Positions 1 through 9,443 are shown, counted from the first letter of the stretch. The stretch: DNA of 25,516 nt from Cyanobium sp. NIES-981 (GCA_945907085.1 CAMDSS010000004.1:1-25516), one strand, 5' to 3'. The notes: generated by a model not told the origin, from the letters alone. Translations and numbers: made by a program.

Positions 1-645
1 CAGGCCAGGGGGGCAACTCAGGCCCTTTTGGCTGCAGCTGTAGGCCAGGTCGACCTTCCAGTCGTCGAGGTAGAGGGGAACGGCCCCCAAGGACGTCACC
101 GTATCCAGCAGTAACAGGCAGTCGTACTTGCGGCAGAGATCGCCCACACCCTCCATGGGCTGGCAGATGCCGGTGGATGTTTCGGCATGAACAATGGCAA
201 GGATCGCCGGGCGGTGCAGGGCGAGGGCCTGCTCGAGCTCATCGAGGCTGAAGGCTTCCCCCCAGGGGCGTTCAATCGTGACCACCTCAGCGCGGTAACG
301 GCTTGCCATATCGGCCAAACGCAAACCGAAATAGCCCTTCACCGCGACCAGCACCTTGTCGCCAGGTTCGATCGTGTTGGCCAGGGTGGCCTCCATGGCA
401 GCACTTCCGGTGCCGCTCATGGGAATGGTGAGCCGGTTATCGGTCTGCCAGGTGTAGCGCAGCAGTTCCTGCACTTCCCCCATCAACTCAACGTAGAGGG
501 GATCGAGGTGGCCGATGGGGGTGCGGGCCAGGGCCTGCAGCACCGTGGGATGGGCATTGGAAGGGCCTGGTCCCAGCAGCAGCCTGTCAGGAGTGGCGAT
601 CGGAGCCAGCGTGCGGCGATGGGCTTGATTCAGGGAAGGCAGCAC
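1..645 (-). CDS. Class V aminotransferase (serine/alanine-glyoxylate type), N-terminal 215 codons
   Basis: PLP-dependent aminotransferase of the serine:pyruvate/alanine:glyoxylate family, which acts in photorespiratory glyoxylate-to-glycine metabolism. The gene runs off the left edge, so the C-terminal half is missing. The translation shows the family N-terminal motif LLLGPGPSNAHPTVL, then PMSGTGSAAMEATLAN (cofactor phosphate-binding region), HAETSTGI, LLLDTVTSLG (Asp facing the pyridine nitrogen) and SCSQKGL, whose Lys should be the PLP Schiff-base lysine. I chose the GTG at 645, which gives MLPSLNQAHRRTLAP. In-frame TTG codons at 660 and 678 are alternatives, and no ATG fits. The next gene on the same strand, apcF, lies about 100 bp upstream. 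Exact substrate choice cannot be read from sequence, and older annotations also call this family 'soluble hydrogenase subunit'. Confidence 0.85.
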   Translation of the reverse strand, partial: MLPSLNQAHRRTLAPIATPDRLLLGPGPSNAHPTVLQALARTPIGHLDPLYVELMGEVQELLRYTWQTDNRLTIPMSGTGSAAMEATLANTIEPGDKVLVAVKGYFGLRLADMASRYRAEVVTIERPWGEAFSLDELEQALALHRPAILAIVHAETSTGICQPMEGVGDLCRKYDCLLLLDTVTSLGAVPLYLDDWKVDLAYSCSQKGLSCPPGL

Positions 646-741
646 GGGAAGAGGAGCCAAGAACCGATCGTGAAGCAAAGATGAGCCTACTGATGCACCA
701 GAGGCCGGGTTTTCGGTGGAGCCCAGTGAAACGGGAGGTGC

Positions 742-1260
742 TCAGCGAGCCCGCACGTTGGTGGCGGCCAAACCGCGGCAGAGGTGATCAAAGGGAACAC
801 GCACAACAGCCGATGCGTCGATACCAGCGGCTGAGAGCTGCTCACAAATCACATCGGCGAGCAGGGCGATGCTGCGCACCGTGGGCCCCGTGGGCACACC
901 CAGACTCTTATAGGTGTCATCCAATCCGTTCAGCACCCTTTCGTTGAGGATCGTGGCGTCATCTGCAATCAGGGCGTAGCTGGCGTAGCGGAGGAAATAG
1001 TCCATATCCCGCAGGCAGGCCGACAGACGCCGGGTGGTGTAGGCGTTGCCCCCGGGGAGGATCAGTTCCGGATCCTCTAGCCATAGGCGCTGGGCGGCCT
1101 CCCGTACCAATTCGGCAGCCTCCCGGTTGATCAGCTCAACCGCTGCCAGACGAACCTGGGCTTCGGAGAAATAGGAGGAAATGCGATCGATCGCATCACG
1201 ATCCAGGTAACGGCCCAGTTGGTCATAACGGCCGATCAAGCCGGTAATGGCATCGCGCAT
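742..1260 (-). CDS. apcF: Allophycocyanin beta-18 subunit ApcF
   Basis: Phycobilisome core subunit of 172 aa that replaces one allophycocyanin beta chain beside the core-membrane linker, helping pass energy to the terminal emitters. The start MRDAITGLIGRYDQLGRYLD fits the ApcF family. PGGNAYTTRR carries Asn72, the conserved methylated Asn of beta-type phycobiliproteins, and ACLRDMDYFLRYASYA carries Cys82, the phycocyanobilin attachment site. DTYKSLGVPTGPTVRSI is the usual C-terminal globin-like segment. The reading frame stays open upstream to 1365, but the extension (MRNRFCQIPQNPS...) is unlike any phycobiliprotein, so I took the ATG at 1260. The gene diverges from glnA across about 208 bp. 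No clear Shine-Dalgarno sequence precedes the start. Confidence 0.93.
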   Translation of the reverse strand: MRDAITGLIGRYDQLGRYLDRDAIDRISSYFSEAQVRLAAVELINREAAELVREAAQRLWLEDPELILPGGNAYTTRRLSACLRDMDYFLRYASYALIADDATILNERVLNGLDDTYKSLGVPTGPTVRSIALLADVICEQLSAAGIDASAVVRVPFDHLCRGLAATNVRAR

Positions 1261-1314
1261 GGCGGAATCGGATCGACGCACCTGGGCCGGAACGTAGCAC
1301 CAGAAACAACCCAA

Positions 1315-1330
1315 ATCCCAGGCCTGGGAT
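1315..1330. promoter_or_regulatory. 16-bp perfect palindrome between apcF and glnA
   Basis: ATCCCAGGCCTGGGAT reads the same on both strands. Beyond it, AACCC on the left can pair with GGGTT on the right after a two-base bulge, giving a potential 13-bp stem. It sits 51 bp upstream of the glnA NtcA-like site and 54 bp upstream of the apcF start codon. It could be an operator or the base of a hairpin in a transcript from either side. No regulator can be assigned from sequence. Confidence 0.45.
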
Positions 1331-1382
1331 GGGTTTTGGGGAATTTGACAGAAACGGTTACGCAACGCGGGCCTTTGTTTTG

Positions 1383-1425
1383 GTTACTACTGCTACAAAT
1401 GGGGGCTGGGCCGGGTCCGTACGGT
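1383..1425 (+). promoter_or_regulatory. Probable NtcA-activated promoter of glnA
   Basis: GTT-N8-TAC at 1383-1396 differs by one base from the NtcA consensus GTA-N8-TAC. It is followed after 23 bp by TACGGT (1420-1425), which fits the TAN3T form of the -10 box. This spacing is the usual geometry of class II NtcA-activated cyanobacterial promoters, where the NtcA site replaces the -35 box. Transcription would begin near 1432, leaving a leader of roughly 37 nt before the glnA ATG. I saw no conserved glutamine-riboswitch core in the leader. The assignment is inferred from motif and spacing. Confidence 0.6.
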
Positions 1426-1468
1426 CCGCCAACGCCGCTTTGGATCGGCTTCCACCCCTTTGATCGTC

Positions 1469-2887
1469 ATGGCTAAAACCGCCCAAGACGTCCTGCGTCA
1501 AATCAAGGACGAGGGCATCGAACTCATCGACCTGAAGTTCGTTGACCTTCACGGCAAGTGGCAGCACCTCACGGTCTGCAACGACTTGCTCGATGAGGCC
1601 GCCTTCACGGAAGGCGTGGCCTTCGACGGTTCGTCGATTCGCGGCTGGAAAGCCATCAACGAATCGGACATGGCGATGGTGCCCGATCCCAACACCGCCT
1701 GGATTGACCCCTTCTACAGCCACAAAACCCTCAGCCTGATCTGCTCGATTCAGGAACCCCGCAGCGGCAAGCCCTATGCCCGCTGCCCCAGGGCCCTGGC
1801 CCAAAAGGCCCTTGATTACCTCGCCTCCACAGGCCTGGCCGACACGGCCTACTTCGGACCAGAACCGGAGTTCTTCGTCTTCGATGACGTGCGCTACAAG
1901 AGCGCCAATGGATCCAGCTTCTACAGCGTGGATTCCGTGGAAGCACCTTGGAATAACGACCGGGTCGAAGAAGGTGGAAACCTCGCCTACAAAATTCAGC
2001 TGAAAGAGGGTTACTTCCCCGTCGCTCCCAACGACACCCTCCAAGACATGCGGAGTGAAATGCTTCTCACCATGGCGAGCCTGGGGGTTCCCATTGAAAA
2101 GCAGCACCACGAGGTCGCGACCGCCCAACACGAGCTGGGCATGAAGTTTGCCGAGCTGATCAGCGCGGCCGACAACGTCATGATTTACAAGTACGTCGTG
2201 CGCAACATTGCCAAGAAGTACGGCAAGACAGCCACCTTCATGCCCAAGCCGGTGTTTGGCGATAACGGCAGCGGCATGCACGTGCACCAGAGCCTCTGGA
2301 AGGGCGGCAACCCCCTCTTCTTTGGTGAAGGCACCTACGCCAACCTCTCCCAAACCGCCCGTTGGTACATCGGCGGTCTGCTGAAGCATGCCCCGAGCTT
2401 CCTGGCCTTCACCAACCCCACCACCAACAGCTACAAGCGGTTGGTACCAGGGTTTGAGGCCCCGGTGAACCTGGTGTACTCCCAGGGCAACCGTTCGGCG
2501 GCGGTGCGCATTCCCCTAACCGGTCCGAGCCCGAAGGCCAAGCGCCTGGAATTCCGTTCCGGCGATGCCCTCTCCAACCCCTACATCGGCTTCGCAGCCA
2601 TGTTGATGGCGGGTATTGATGGCATCAACAATCAGATTGATCCCGGTGACGGCACCGACGTCGACCTATTCGAACTCTCCACCGAGGAGCTTTCGAAGAT
2701 TGCCACCGTGCCTTCATCGCTCAACGGCTCCCTCGAGGCCCTCAAGGCCGACAAGGATTACCTGCTCGCCGGCGGTGTCTTCACCGAAGACTTCATCGAC
2801 AACTGGGTTTCGATGAAATACGAGGAGGTGCAACAGCTGCGCCAGCGGCCCCACCCCCACGAGTTCACCATGTACTACGACGCCTAA
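1469..2887 (+). CDS. glnA: Glutamine synthetase type I (GSI)
   Basis: Dodecameric GSI (472 aa) joins glutamate and ammonium using ATP, the entry step of nitrogen assimilation. Family landmarks in order: the latch-loop region AFDGSSIRGW (51-60), the metal-binding GPEPEFFVFDD (130-140), the ATP-site region GSGMHVHQSLWKGG (267-280), NPTTNSYKRLVPGFEAP (316-332) containing the ammonium-site loop, and RLEFRSGD (359-366). The length is normal for cyanobacterial GSI. The frame extends to a TTG at 1460, but the ATG at 1469 (MAKTAQDVL) matches the family start. The tyrosine adenylylated in enteric GS (Tyr397, in NLYDLPPEE) aligns with Phe401 in VDLFELSTEE, so that control cannot operate here. A probable NtcA promoter lies upstream and a terminator downstream, so the gene appears monocistronic. 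Confidence 0.97.
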   Translation: MAKTAQDVLRQIKDEGIELIDLKFVDLHGKWQHLTVCNDLLDEAAFTEGVAFDGSSIRGWKAINESDMAMVPDPNTAWIDPFYSHKTLSLICSIQEPRSGKPYARCPRALAQKALDYLASTGLADTAYFGPEPEFFVFDDVRYKSANGSSFYSVDSVEAPWNNDRVEEGGNLAYKIQLKEGYFPVAPNDTLQDMRSEMLLTMASLGVPIEKQHHEVATAQHELGMKFAELISAADNVMIYKYVVRNIAKKYGKTATFMPKPVFGDNGSGMHVHQSLWKGGNPLFFGEGTYANLSQTARWYIGGLLKHAPSFLAFTNPTTNSYKRLVPGFEAPVNLVYSQGNRSAAVRIPLTGPSPKAKRLEFRSGDALSNPYIGFAAMLMAGIDGINNQIDPGDGTDVDLFELSTEELSKIATVPSSLNGSLEALKADKDYLLAGGVFTEDFIDNWVSMKYEEVQQLRQRPHPHEFTMYYDA

Positions 2888-2921
2888 GGCAAAAGGCTTG
2901 ATGCCAGGCGAGTTACACCAG

Positions 2922-2974
2922 CCCCTCGTGGTATTGGCCTTCATCAAAGGTCAGGCCGTGAGGGGTTTTTCTTT
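2922..2974 (+). terminator. Intrinsic terminator of glnA
   Basis: CCCCTC (2922-2927) pairs with GAGGGG (2960-2965), and an inner stem GGCCT/AGGCC (2936-2940 with 2953-2957) continues the hairpin. TTTTTCTTT follows immediately. It lies 35 bp past the glnA stop codon. Confidence 0.8.
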
Positions 2975-3047
2975 GTCAAGAACCTGCCGGCCAGGGCCGG
3001 GGGCCACCCAGCAGAAACGGTCAGGCCGATGGCCATCGATCGACAGA

Positions 3048-3374
3048 TCAAACGCCGAAACAGCATCCTGGTCGCCCCGTTGAAACCAGGGAGTAAGGCA
3101 TGCAAATTGGCAAGACAGCAATGTGGTTGGTCTGCCTGAACGGTTTGACGGCAGACAAGCGTCGTCCAGTTGCAATTTGCCAGAGCGCTCTGATCTGACC
3201 AGTGGCTGGAGGCAACCAGGCCCCATCCACCCGCCTTGCCTTCGTTTGGATACCGAATCGCACGACGAGCCTGATCAGGGGATCAATCAACACCACGGTT
3301 AAGGCGGGGTGAACAATCCAAAGCCAGTCGATCGTTTCCAGAGCTGGGTAGTGCCCAGCCCTCCTATGCTCCAA
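3048..3374 (-). pseudogene. Possible remnant of a small DUF4079-like membrane protein gene
   Basis: An open minus-strand frame of 108 codons begins with a protein-like stretch: LETIDWLWIVHPALTVVLID, then PLIRLVVRFGIQTKARR and GAWLPPATGQ. From memory this resembles the start of cyanobacterial DUF4079-type membrane proteins, with one hydrophobic span followed by a basic QTRARR-like segment. After about 3185 the product loses any membrane-protein character. A different frame there reads DQSAL, as if a frameshift had occurred, and no second or third membrane segment appears. No in-frame ATG with a ribosome site precedes it; the frame starts at a TTG (3374). I read it as decaying DNA between glnA and the glycosyltransferase. 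It could also be an uncharacterised short protein. Confidence 0.3.
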
Positions 3375-3477
3375 GGCGAAGGGTCAACCACGCGACCTCG
3401 TTTGTGATCTCCTACGGGACGCTTTTCACTCAAAAGCTTCAGACAGAGTTGGAACAGGCCTCTGGTGCTGGTTGAAA

Positions 3478-3545
3478 TCGTCTTTTATGGAAAATGTTTT
3501 TGTTTATAAACATCTTTACCTGAATAACCACGAGAGCATCAAACA
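3478..3545 (+). promoter_or_regulatory. AT-rich, promoter-like segment before the glycosyltransferase
   Basis: The stretch before the 22-codon ORF is much richer in A and T than the surrounding DNA. It contains a 12-bp palindrome TGTTTATAAACA (3501-3512) whose centre includes TATAAA (3505-3510), a plausible -10 box. No convincing -35 hexamer is seen at 16-18 bp. Between the glnA terminator and this segment I see nothing else beyond the possible pseudogene. Confidence 0.35.
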
Positions 3546-3614
3546 ATGGCCACTAAACCCGGGCTTTTGCTTCCCAATCCAGACATGGCTAAACAGCTTG
3601 ATCAGGCCCAGTGA
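3546..3614 (+). CDS. 22-aa upstream ORF overlapping the glycosyltransferase start
   Basis: ATG at 3546 opens a short ORF beginning MATKPGLLLPNPDMAKQ and ending at TGA 3612-3614. That TGA lies inside the sequence GTGA, whose GTG (3611-3613) is the start of the next gene. Such a 4-nt overlap is typical of translational coupling. A weak purine-rich GAGAG lies 9 nt upstream. The product has no recognisable domain. It may be a leader peptide, a coupling device, or chance. The in-frame ATG at 3585 would give only nine residues. Confidence 0.35.
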   Translation: MATKPGLLLPNPDMAKQLDQAQ

Positions 3615-5632
3615 TTTCTAGAATTCTTGCAGCAGGCCTCATTGCGGCTCTTGGCCTGCACTACTTGATCTGGCGTATTAGCAGCAGCTTGAACTTCAGT
3701 TCAATGGCATCCTCAGGGCTAAGCCTTGCAATGCTTGCTGCGGAACTTCTCCTACTGGGCAGTGCCTTTTTGCAGCTGCTATTCAGTTCACTACCAGGGC
3801 CCGATTATCGCGTTGAGATTAACTTGGCTGCTGAAAAACTAGCAACCAAAAGGCTTCTCGACCCCCATGGTGTCCCCAAGGTTGCCGTTTTGGTTCCCTG
3901 CTGTGGAGAGCCCATAGAGGTGATCGAGCGGTGCCTGAGGGGTTGCCTCTTTCTTGACTATCCCAATTTTGAACTTTGGCTTTTGGACGATGCTAATAGG
4001 CAAGAGCTGGCCATACTAAGCGACAAACTGGGTTGTCATTATTTAGCTCGCCCGCAACGAATCCATGCCAAGGCAGGCAATCTGAATTATGCATTACCCC
4101 ATCTTCAAGCGGAGTTAATTGCTGTATTTGATGCAGATGTGGTACCACTGAGAAACTTTCTTAACCGCACGGTTGGTCTGTTTAGGGATCCGCTTGTGGG
4201 ATTTGTCCAGACACCCCAAACCTATATGAACGCAGATCCGGTAATGCGCAATCTACGCCTAGAGCGATGGTTGATGCCAGACGAAGAAAGCTTCTACCGA
4301 TGGATTCAACCTGATCGCCAACGCCTTGGAGCCGTTGTATGTGCTGGCACTTCATTTGTGATGCGTTGCCAGAGCCTGCAGGAGATCGGTGGCTTTGAGA
4401 CGCAGACGTCGTCGGAAGACCTCGCCACTGGAATTCGCATCATCGCGGCCGGTTATCGAGGTCTTTATGTTCCAGAAAAACTGAGTGCCGGGCTGGCTCC
4501 TTTTACGATCGGAGCCATGGCCAGACAACGAAGTCGCTGGGCCAGTGGCACGATTCAGACCCTACGTACTGGAGCAAATCCACTCAAAATTCCAGGCCTC
4601 AACCCCCTTCAGCGCCTGGCATTTCTTGAAGGAATTTTGCATTGGTGCAATGTTTTACCCCAGTTGCTTTTGCTACTTGTCCCCATCAGCATTGGGCTCT
4701 TTGGAATCTTCCCCTATCGCATTGACTCCGGCGGCTTACTTACAACAGTACTACCATTTTACCTGAGCCAGTTGATCTTAATACCTTGGCTAAGCGGTGG
4801 TTCCAGGGGTGCTCTCATGCCCGAACTCTATCGCTGGGTGTTTATTCTACCTTTGGCTGAAAGTGTCGTTTCAACCCTGTTGGGGAAGCCGAAGGGTTTT
4901 CAAGTCACTCCCAAAACGATCTCAAATGATCGAGTCAGCGGCTCAAGAATTCGTTTAATCGCTCCCTTGTTGACGATCCTGGCTATTCAACTTCTCAGTT
5001 CATTGACTCTGATAACGAACCACCCACTGGTTCCTTCCACGTCTGGTTTCGACAGTTTGGCACGGATGCTGGCGCTGGGCTGGGGATTGTTGAATAGCCT
5101 CCTGTTGGCCACAGCGATCCGAAGCTGCTCGGATCGGTACAGGACCGATACAACTCCCTGGTTTTCTCTCAATTCACGGGCTGTTCTATACGAGTCTGAT
5201 TTATACCCTGGTCAACCAGTATTCATTAAAGCAATCAGCGAGCAGGGCTGTGAATTCGAACGACCAAATTCCAATAGCCTTGACTTGATAGCCATGGAAC
5301 AAAATCCATGCCTTCTTTTCAAAACGGGAGATCTCTCCGGATCCTGGCCTGTCAAGGTGTTGCGTCGTCAACAGCGCAACGGCAGCCAACGCATCGGTGT
5401 CTCCTGGGAAGCAATGGAGGATCACCAGACTGAGCAACTCCAGACATTTCTGTACCGCAGAGAGAAGCTCTGGCCTGTGCGCTGGGCCCCATTCGATGGC
5501 TTCGCCATGCTGGCCTTAATCAGGCGCCTACTTCAACGGCCTATCCCTGAAGATTGGTTCAGTCGCAGTCAAGTTCTCGTCAGCATTCCCTCTGAAGAGG
5601 GGCTTGTTAGTGGCGATCCAGCTGATCGGTAG
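3611..5632 (+). CDS. BcsA-like family 2 glycosyltransferase, multi-pass membrane protein
   Basis: 673-aa processive GT2 enzyme of the cellulose-synthase type, expected to polymerise a UDP- or GDP-sugar and pass the chain through its own membrane channel. Two N-terminal membrane spans (about 4-22 and 38-60) precede the catalytic domain: LLDDAN (124-129), HAKAGNLN (152-159), DADVVP (174-179), SSED (267-270) and QRSRW (306-310), i.e. the full D,D,D,QxxRW set. Further spans lie at about 347-370, 376-394, 448-470 and 483-503. KGFQVTPK (428-435) is a typical BcsA-family loop. Residues 515-620 look like a degenerate PilZ domain (ISEQGCEFE), but no RxxxR switch is visible, so c-di-GMP control is unsupported. 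An in-frame TGA at 3599 makes GTG 3611 the first usable start. No bcsB, bcsZ or other polysaccharide gene is nearby, so the polymer is unknown. Confidence 0.85.
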   Translation: MISRILAAGLIAALGLHYLIWRISSSLNFSSMASSGLSLAMLAAELLLLGSAFLQLLFSSLPGPDYRVEINLAAEKLATKRLLDPHGVPKVAVLVPCCGEPIEVIERCLRGCLFLDYPNFELWLLDDANRQELAILSDKLGCHYLARPQRIHAKAGNLNYALPHLQAELIAVFDADVVPLRNFLNRTVGLFRDPLVGFVQTPQTYMNADPVMRNLRLERWLMPDEESFYRWIQPDRQRLGAVVCAGTSFVMRCQSLQEIGGFETQTSSEDLATGIRIIAAGYRGLYVPEKLSAGLAPFTIGAMARQRSRWASGTIQTLRTGANPLKIPGLNPLQRLAFLEGILHWCNVLPQLLLLLVPISIGLFGIFPYRIDSGGLLTTVLPFYLSQLILIPWLSGGSRGALMPELYRWVFILPLAESVVSTLLGKPKGFQVTPKTISNDRVSGSRIRLIAPLLTILAIQLLSSLTLITNHPLVPSTSGFDSLARMLALGWGLLNSLLLATAIRSCSDRYRTDTTPWFSLNSRAVLYESDLYPGQPVFIKAISEQGCEFERPNSNSLDLIAMEQNPCLLFKTGDLSGSWPVKVLRRQQRNGSQRIGVSWEAMEDHQTEQLQTFLYRREKLWPVRWAPFDGFAMLALIRRLLQRPIPEDWFSRSQVLVSIPSEEGLVSGDPADR

Positions 5633-5668
5633 CAATCGCTTCACCCATGGGAACGGCCGCCGCCAAGG

Positions 5669-7856
<2,188 letters not shown>

Positions 7857-7864
<8 letters not shown>

Positions 7865-9251
7865 GCGCCTCCACGGCGCCCTCAACCAGCTCAGGCCGTT
7901 CCGCCCGAAATAGGCCCACATCCACGCCCAGGTGCTGGTCCGGCCGCCCCGTGATCAGCAGGGCAGTGCGCTGGCGGGTGGCGATCTGCCACATCCATTT
8001 GCTGAACAGGGCGATACGGTTTTCGGTGTCGGGGATAAAGGCCAAATGGGCCAGGGCCCACACCACCCAGCCGGCCAGGCCTGTGAGGTGCACACCCCAC
8101 AGGTCGGCCACGGCATACCAGGGACCAATCACCGCCATGGTGCCCAGGTCTTGCCAGCGGAAGGGAGCCATTGTTTGGCCCGTGAGACCGGCCAGGATGT
8201 CGCGGGCGACCCAGCCACCAGCCTGAACCGCCGGTCCAGCTGTGCCCGGCAGGGGTTTGGCATCTGTGGTGTGGGTGTAGGAGCAAAGATCGCCCACCGC
8301 CCGGATGGCCGGATAGCCAGGGATCGAGAAATCGGGACTCACCACCAGCCGGCCGCCCCGATCAACGGCACAACCGGTGCGTTCGCTCAAAAGCGCTCCC
8401 AATCGGGAAGCCCGCACCCCAGCTGTCCAGCAGATGGTGGCCGCCTCGAGCTGCTGGACCCCAGCTGAACCGAGCAGGCAGACGCACCCAGGGGCGATCG
8501 ATTCAACCTTGTGGCCCAGCTGCAACTCCACCCCGGCCCCCTCCAGGTGGCCAGCGGCGGCGGCCGAAAGAGGCGGAGCCATGGTGGGCAACACCCGCTC
8601 CACCAGGTCGACCAAAACAACCCGACAGTCGCTCTGACGGAGTTGCTTGTAATTGCGCTGGACGGCCCGGTGCATCAACTCGATCAGGGACCCGGCCAGC
8701 TCGCAACCGGCGGGGCCCGCACCCACCACCACCACGGTCTGCAGAAACGCCCGTTGCTTGGGGTCCGTGGTTTGTTCGGCCTCCTCGAGGGCCATCAACA
8801 GCCGCCGCCGGATCTCATCGGCATGCTCGAGGATCTTCATCGGCGGGGCCAGGGCCCTCCATTCCTCCCGCCCGAAATAGGTGCTCCCCGAGCCGGTGGC
8901 CAGGACCAGCTGGTCGTAGCCGTAGTGCTGGCCGTTAAACACCACCTGGCGAGCCTCTGGATCGATGTCGACCACCTCACCAAGCAGGATCTGGATATTC
9001 GGCGCATCGCCCACCATTTGACGCAGGGGCGAGGCGATATCGGCCTCCGACACCAATCCCGATGCCACCTGATAAAGGAGGGGTTGGAACAGGTTGAAGT
9101 TGCGTTTATCGATCAGCGTGACGCGGACTGGCTGGCGCGCGAGGGAGTGGCAGATCTTCAGGCCCGCGAAACCACCGCCAACCACCACCACGTGGGGCCA
9201 GGTGCGCATCACCTGCTCGGGCGGATCGAGTTCGAGAAAAAAGCGTTCCAT
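7857..9251 (-). CDS. ndbB: Type II NAD(P)H dehydrogenase (NDH-2)
   Basis: 464-aa single-subunit flavoprotein that oxidises NAD(P)H and reduces quinone without pumping protons; in cyanobacteria such enzymes tune thylakoid redox balance or reduce a naphthoquinone. The FAD-binding Rossmann motif VVVVGGGFAGLKI lies at 21-33, NLFQPLLYQVASGLV at 53-67, the ATG motif QLVLATGSG near 114-122, and the NADH-binding motif VVVVGAGPAGCELA at 173-186. AIRAVGDLCSY is the second FAD contact. A hydrophobic C-terminal region with LTGLAGWVVWALAHLAFI probably anchors the protein to the membrane. ATG 9251 is taken; Met15 (MRTWPHVVVVGGG) is possible. Which of NdbA, NdbB or NdbC it matches is not certain, so the symbol is tentative. 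Confidence 0.85.
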
Positions 9252-9273
9252 GGGCTGGCGACCCCCAGCCTGA

Positions 9274-9435
9274 TTGTCAAATCTATGGGCTCAATTGATT
9301 GGGGTGACCATTCCGGATGTTCCAGTCGTGGCTTGCACACAAAGAATCGGAAGCCTGGCCCAGGAAGCTCGAGCCTGGTTCGGACTCCAATTCACACCAG
9401 CAGACCCCGATCCGTTGGAATGGGACCACTGCTAA
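9274..9435 (+). CDS. Small unrecognised ORF (up to 53 aa) upstream of the methyltransferase
   Basis: A short frame ending at TAA 9433-9435, 8 bp before the methyltransferase ATG, reads like real protein: LIGVTIPDVPVVACTQRIG, then SLAQEARAWFGLQFTPADP and DPLEWDHC. It has balanced composition and none of the Arg/Pro/Gly excess of shadow frames. Starts are weak: TTG 9274 gives 53 aa, TTG 9295 gives 46 aa, GTG 9304 gives 43 aa and GTG 9328 gives 35 aa. I mark the longest. An ATG ORF in another frame (MFQSWLAHKESEAWP...) covers the same stretch but looks less natural. I do not recognise a family. Its position suggests co-transcription with the methyltransferase. Confidence 0.45.
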   Translation: MSNLWAQLIGVTIPDVPVVACTQRIGSLAQEARAWFGLQFTPADPDPLEWDHC

Positions 9436-9443
9436 GCCCCGCC

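Noticed and set aside
1181..1196. 16-bp palindrome ATGCGATCGATCGCAT
   Set aside because: It lies within apcF coding sequence encoding ordinary residues and consists of GATC/CGATCG-type words common in cyanobacterial DNA; no sign of a regulatory role.
1345..1350. TTGACA, a perfect -35 hexamer upstream of glnA
   Set aside because: No -10 hexamer exists at 16-19 bp; the NtcA-type arrangement downstream explains the promoter better.
1397..1468. Glutamine riboswitch in the glnA leader
   Set aside because: The conserved core strings of the glnA RNA motif were not found and the leader is very short.
1358..2389. 343-codon minus-strand open frame
   Set aside because: Mirror of glnA, which is unambiguous.
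5629..5642. GTA-N8-TTC, an NtcA-like sequence before glnN
   Set aside because: It overlaps the glycosyltransferase stop and is only 26 bp from the glnN start, leaving no room for a -10 box and start site in the known geometry.
9340..9400. tRNA-like string GGTTCGGACTCC
   Set aside because: No acceptor or anticodon arm can be built around it; it lies in the small ORF upstream of the methyltransferase.
8511..9443. Long upstream extension of the methyltransferase frame
   Set aside because: This part is antisense to ndbB and reads as shadow sequence; the methyltransferase begins naturally at 9444.
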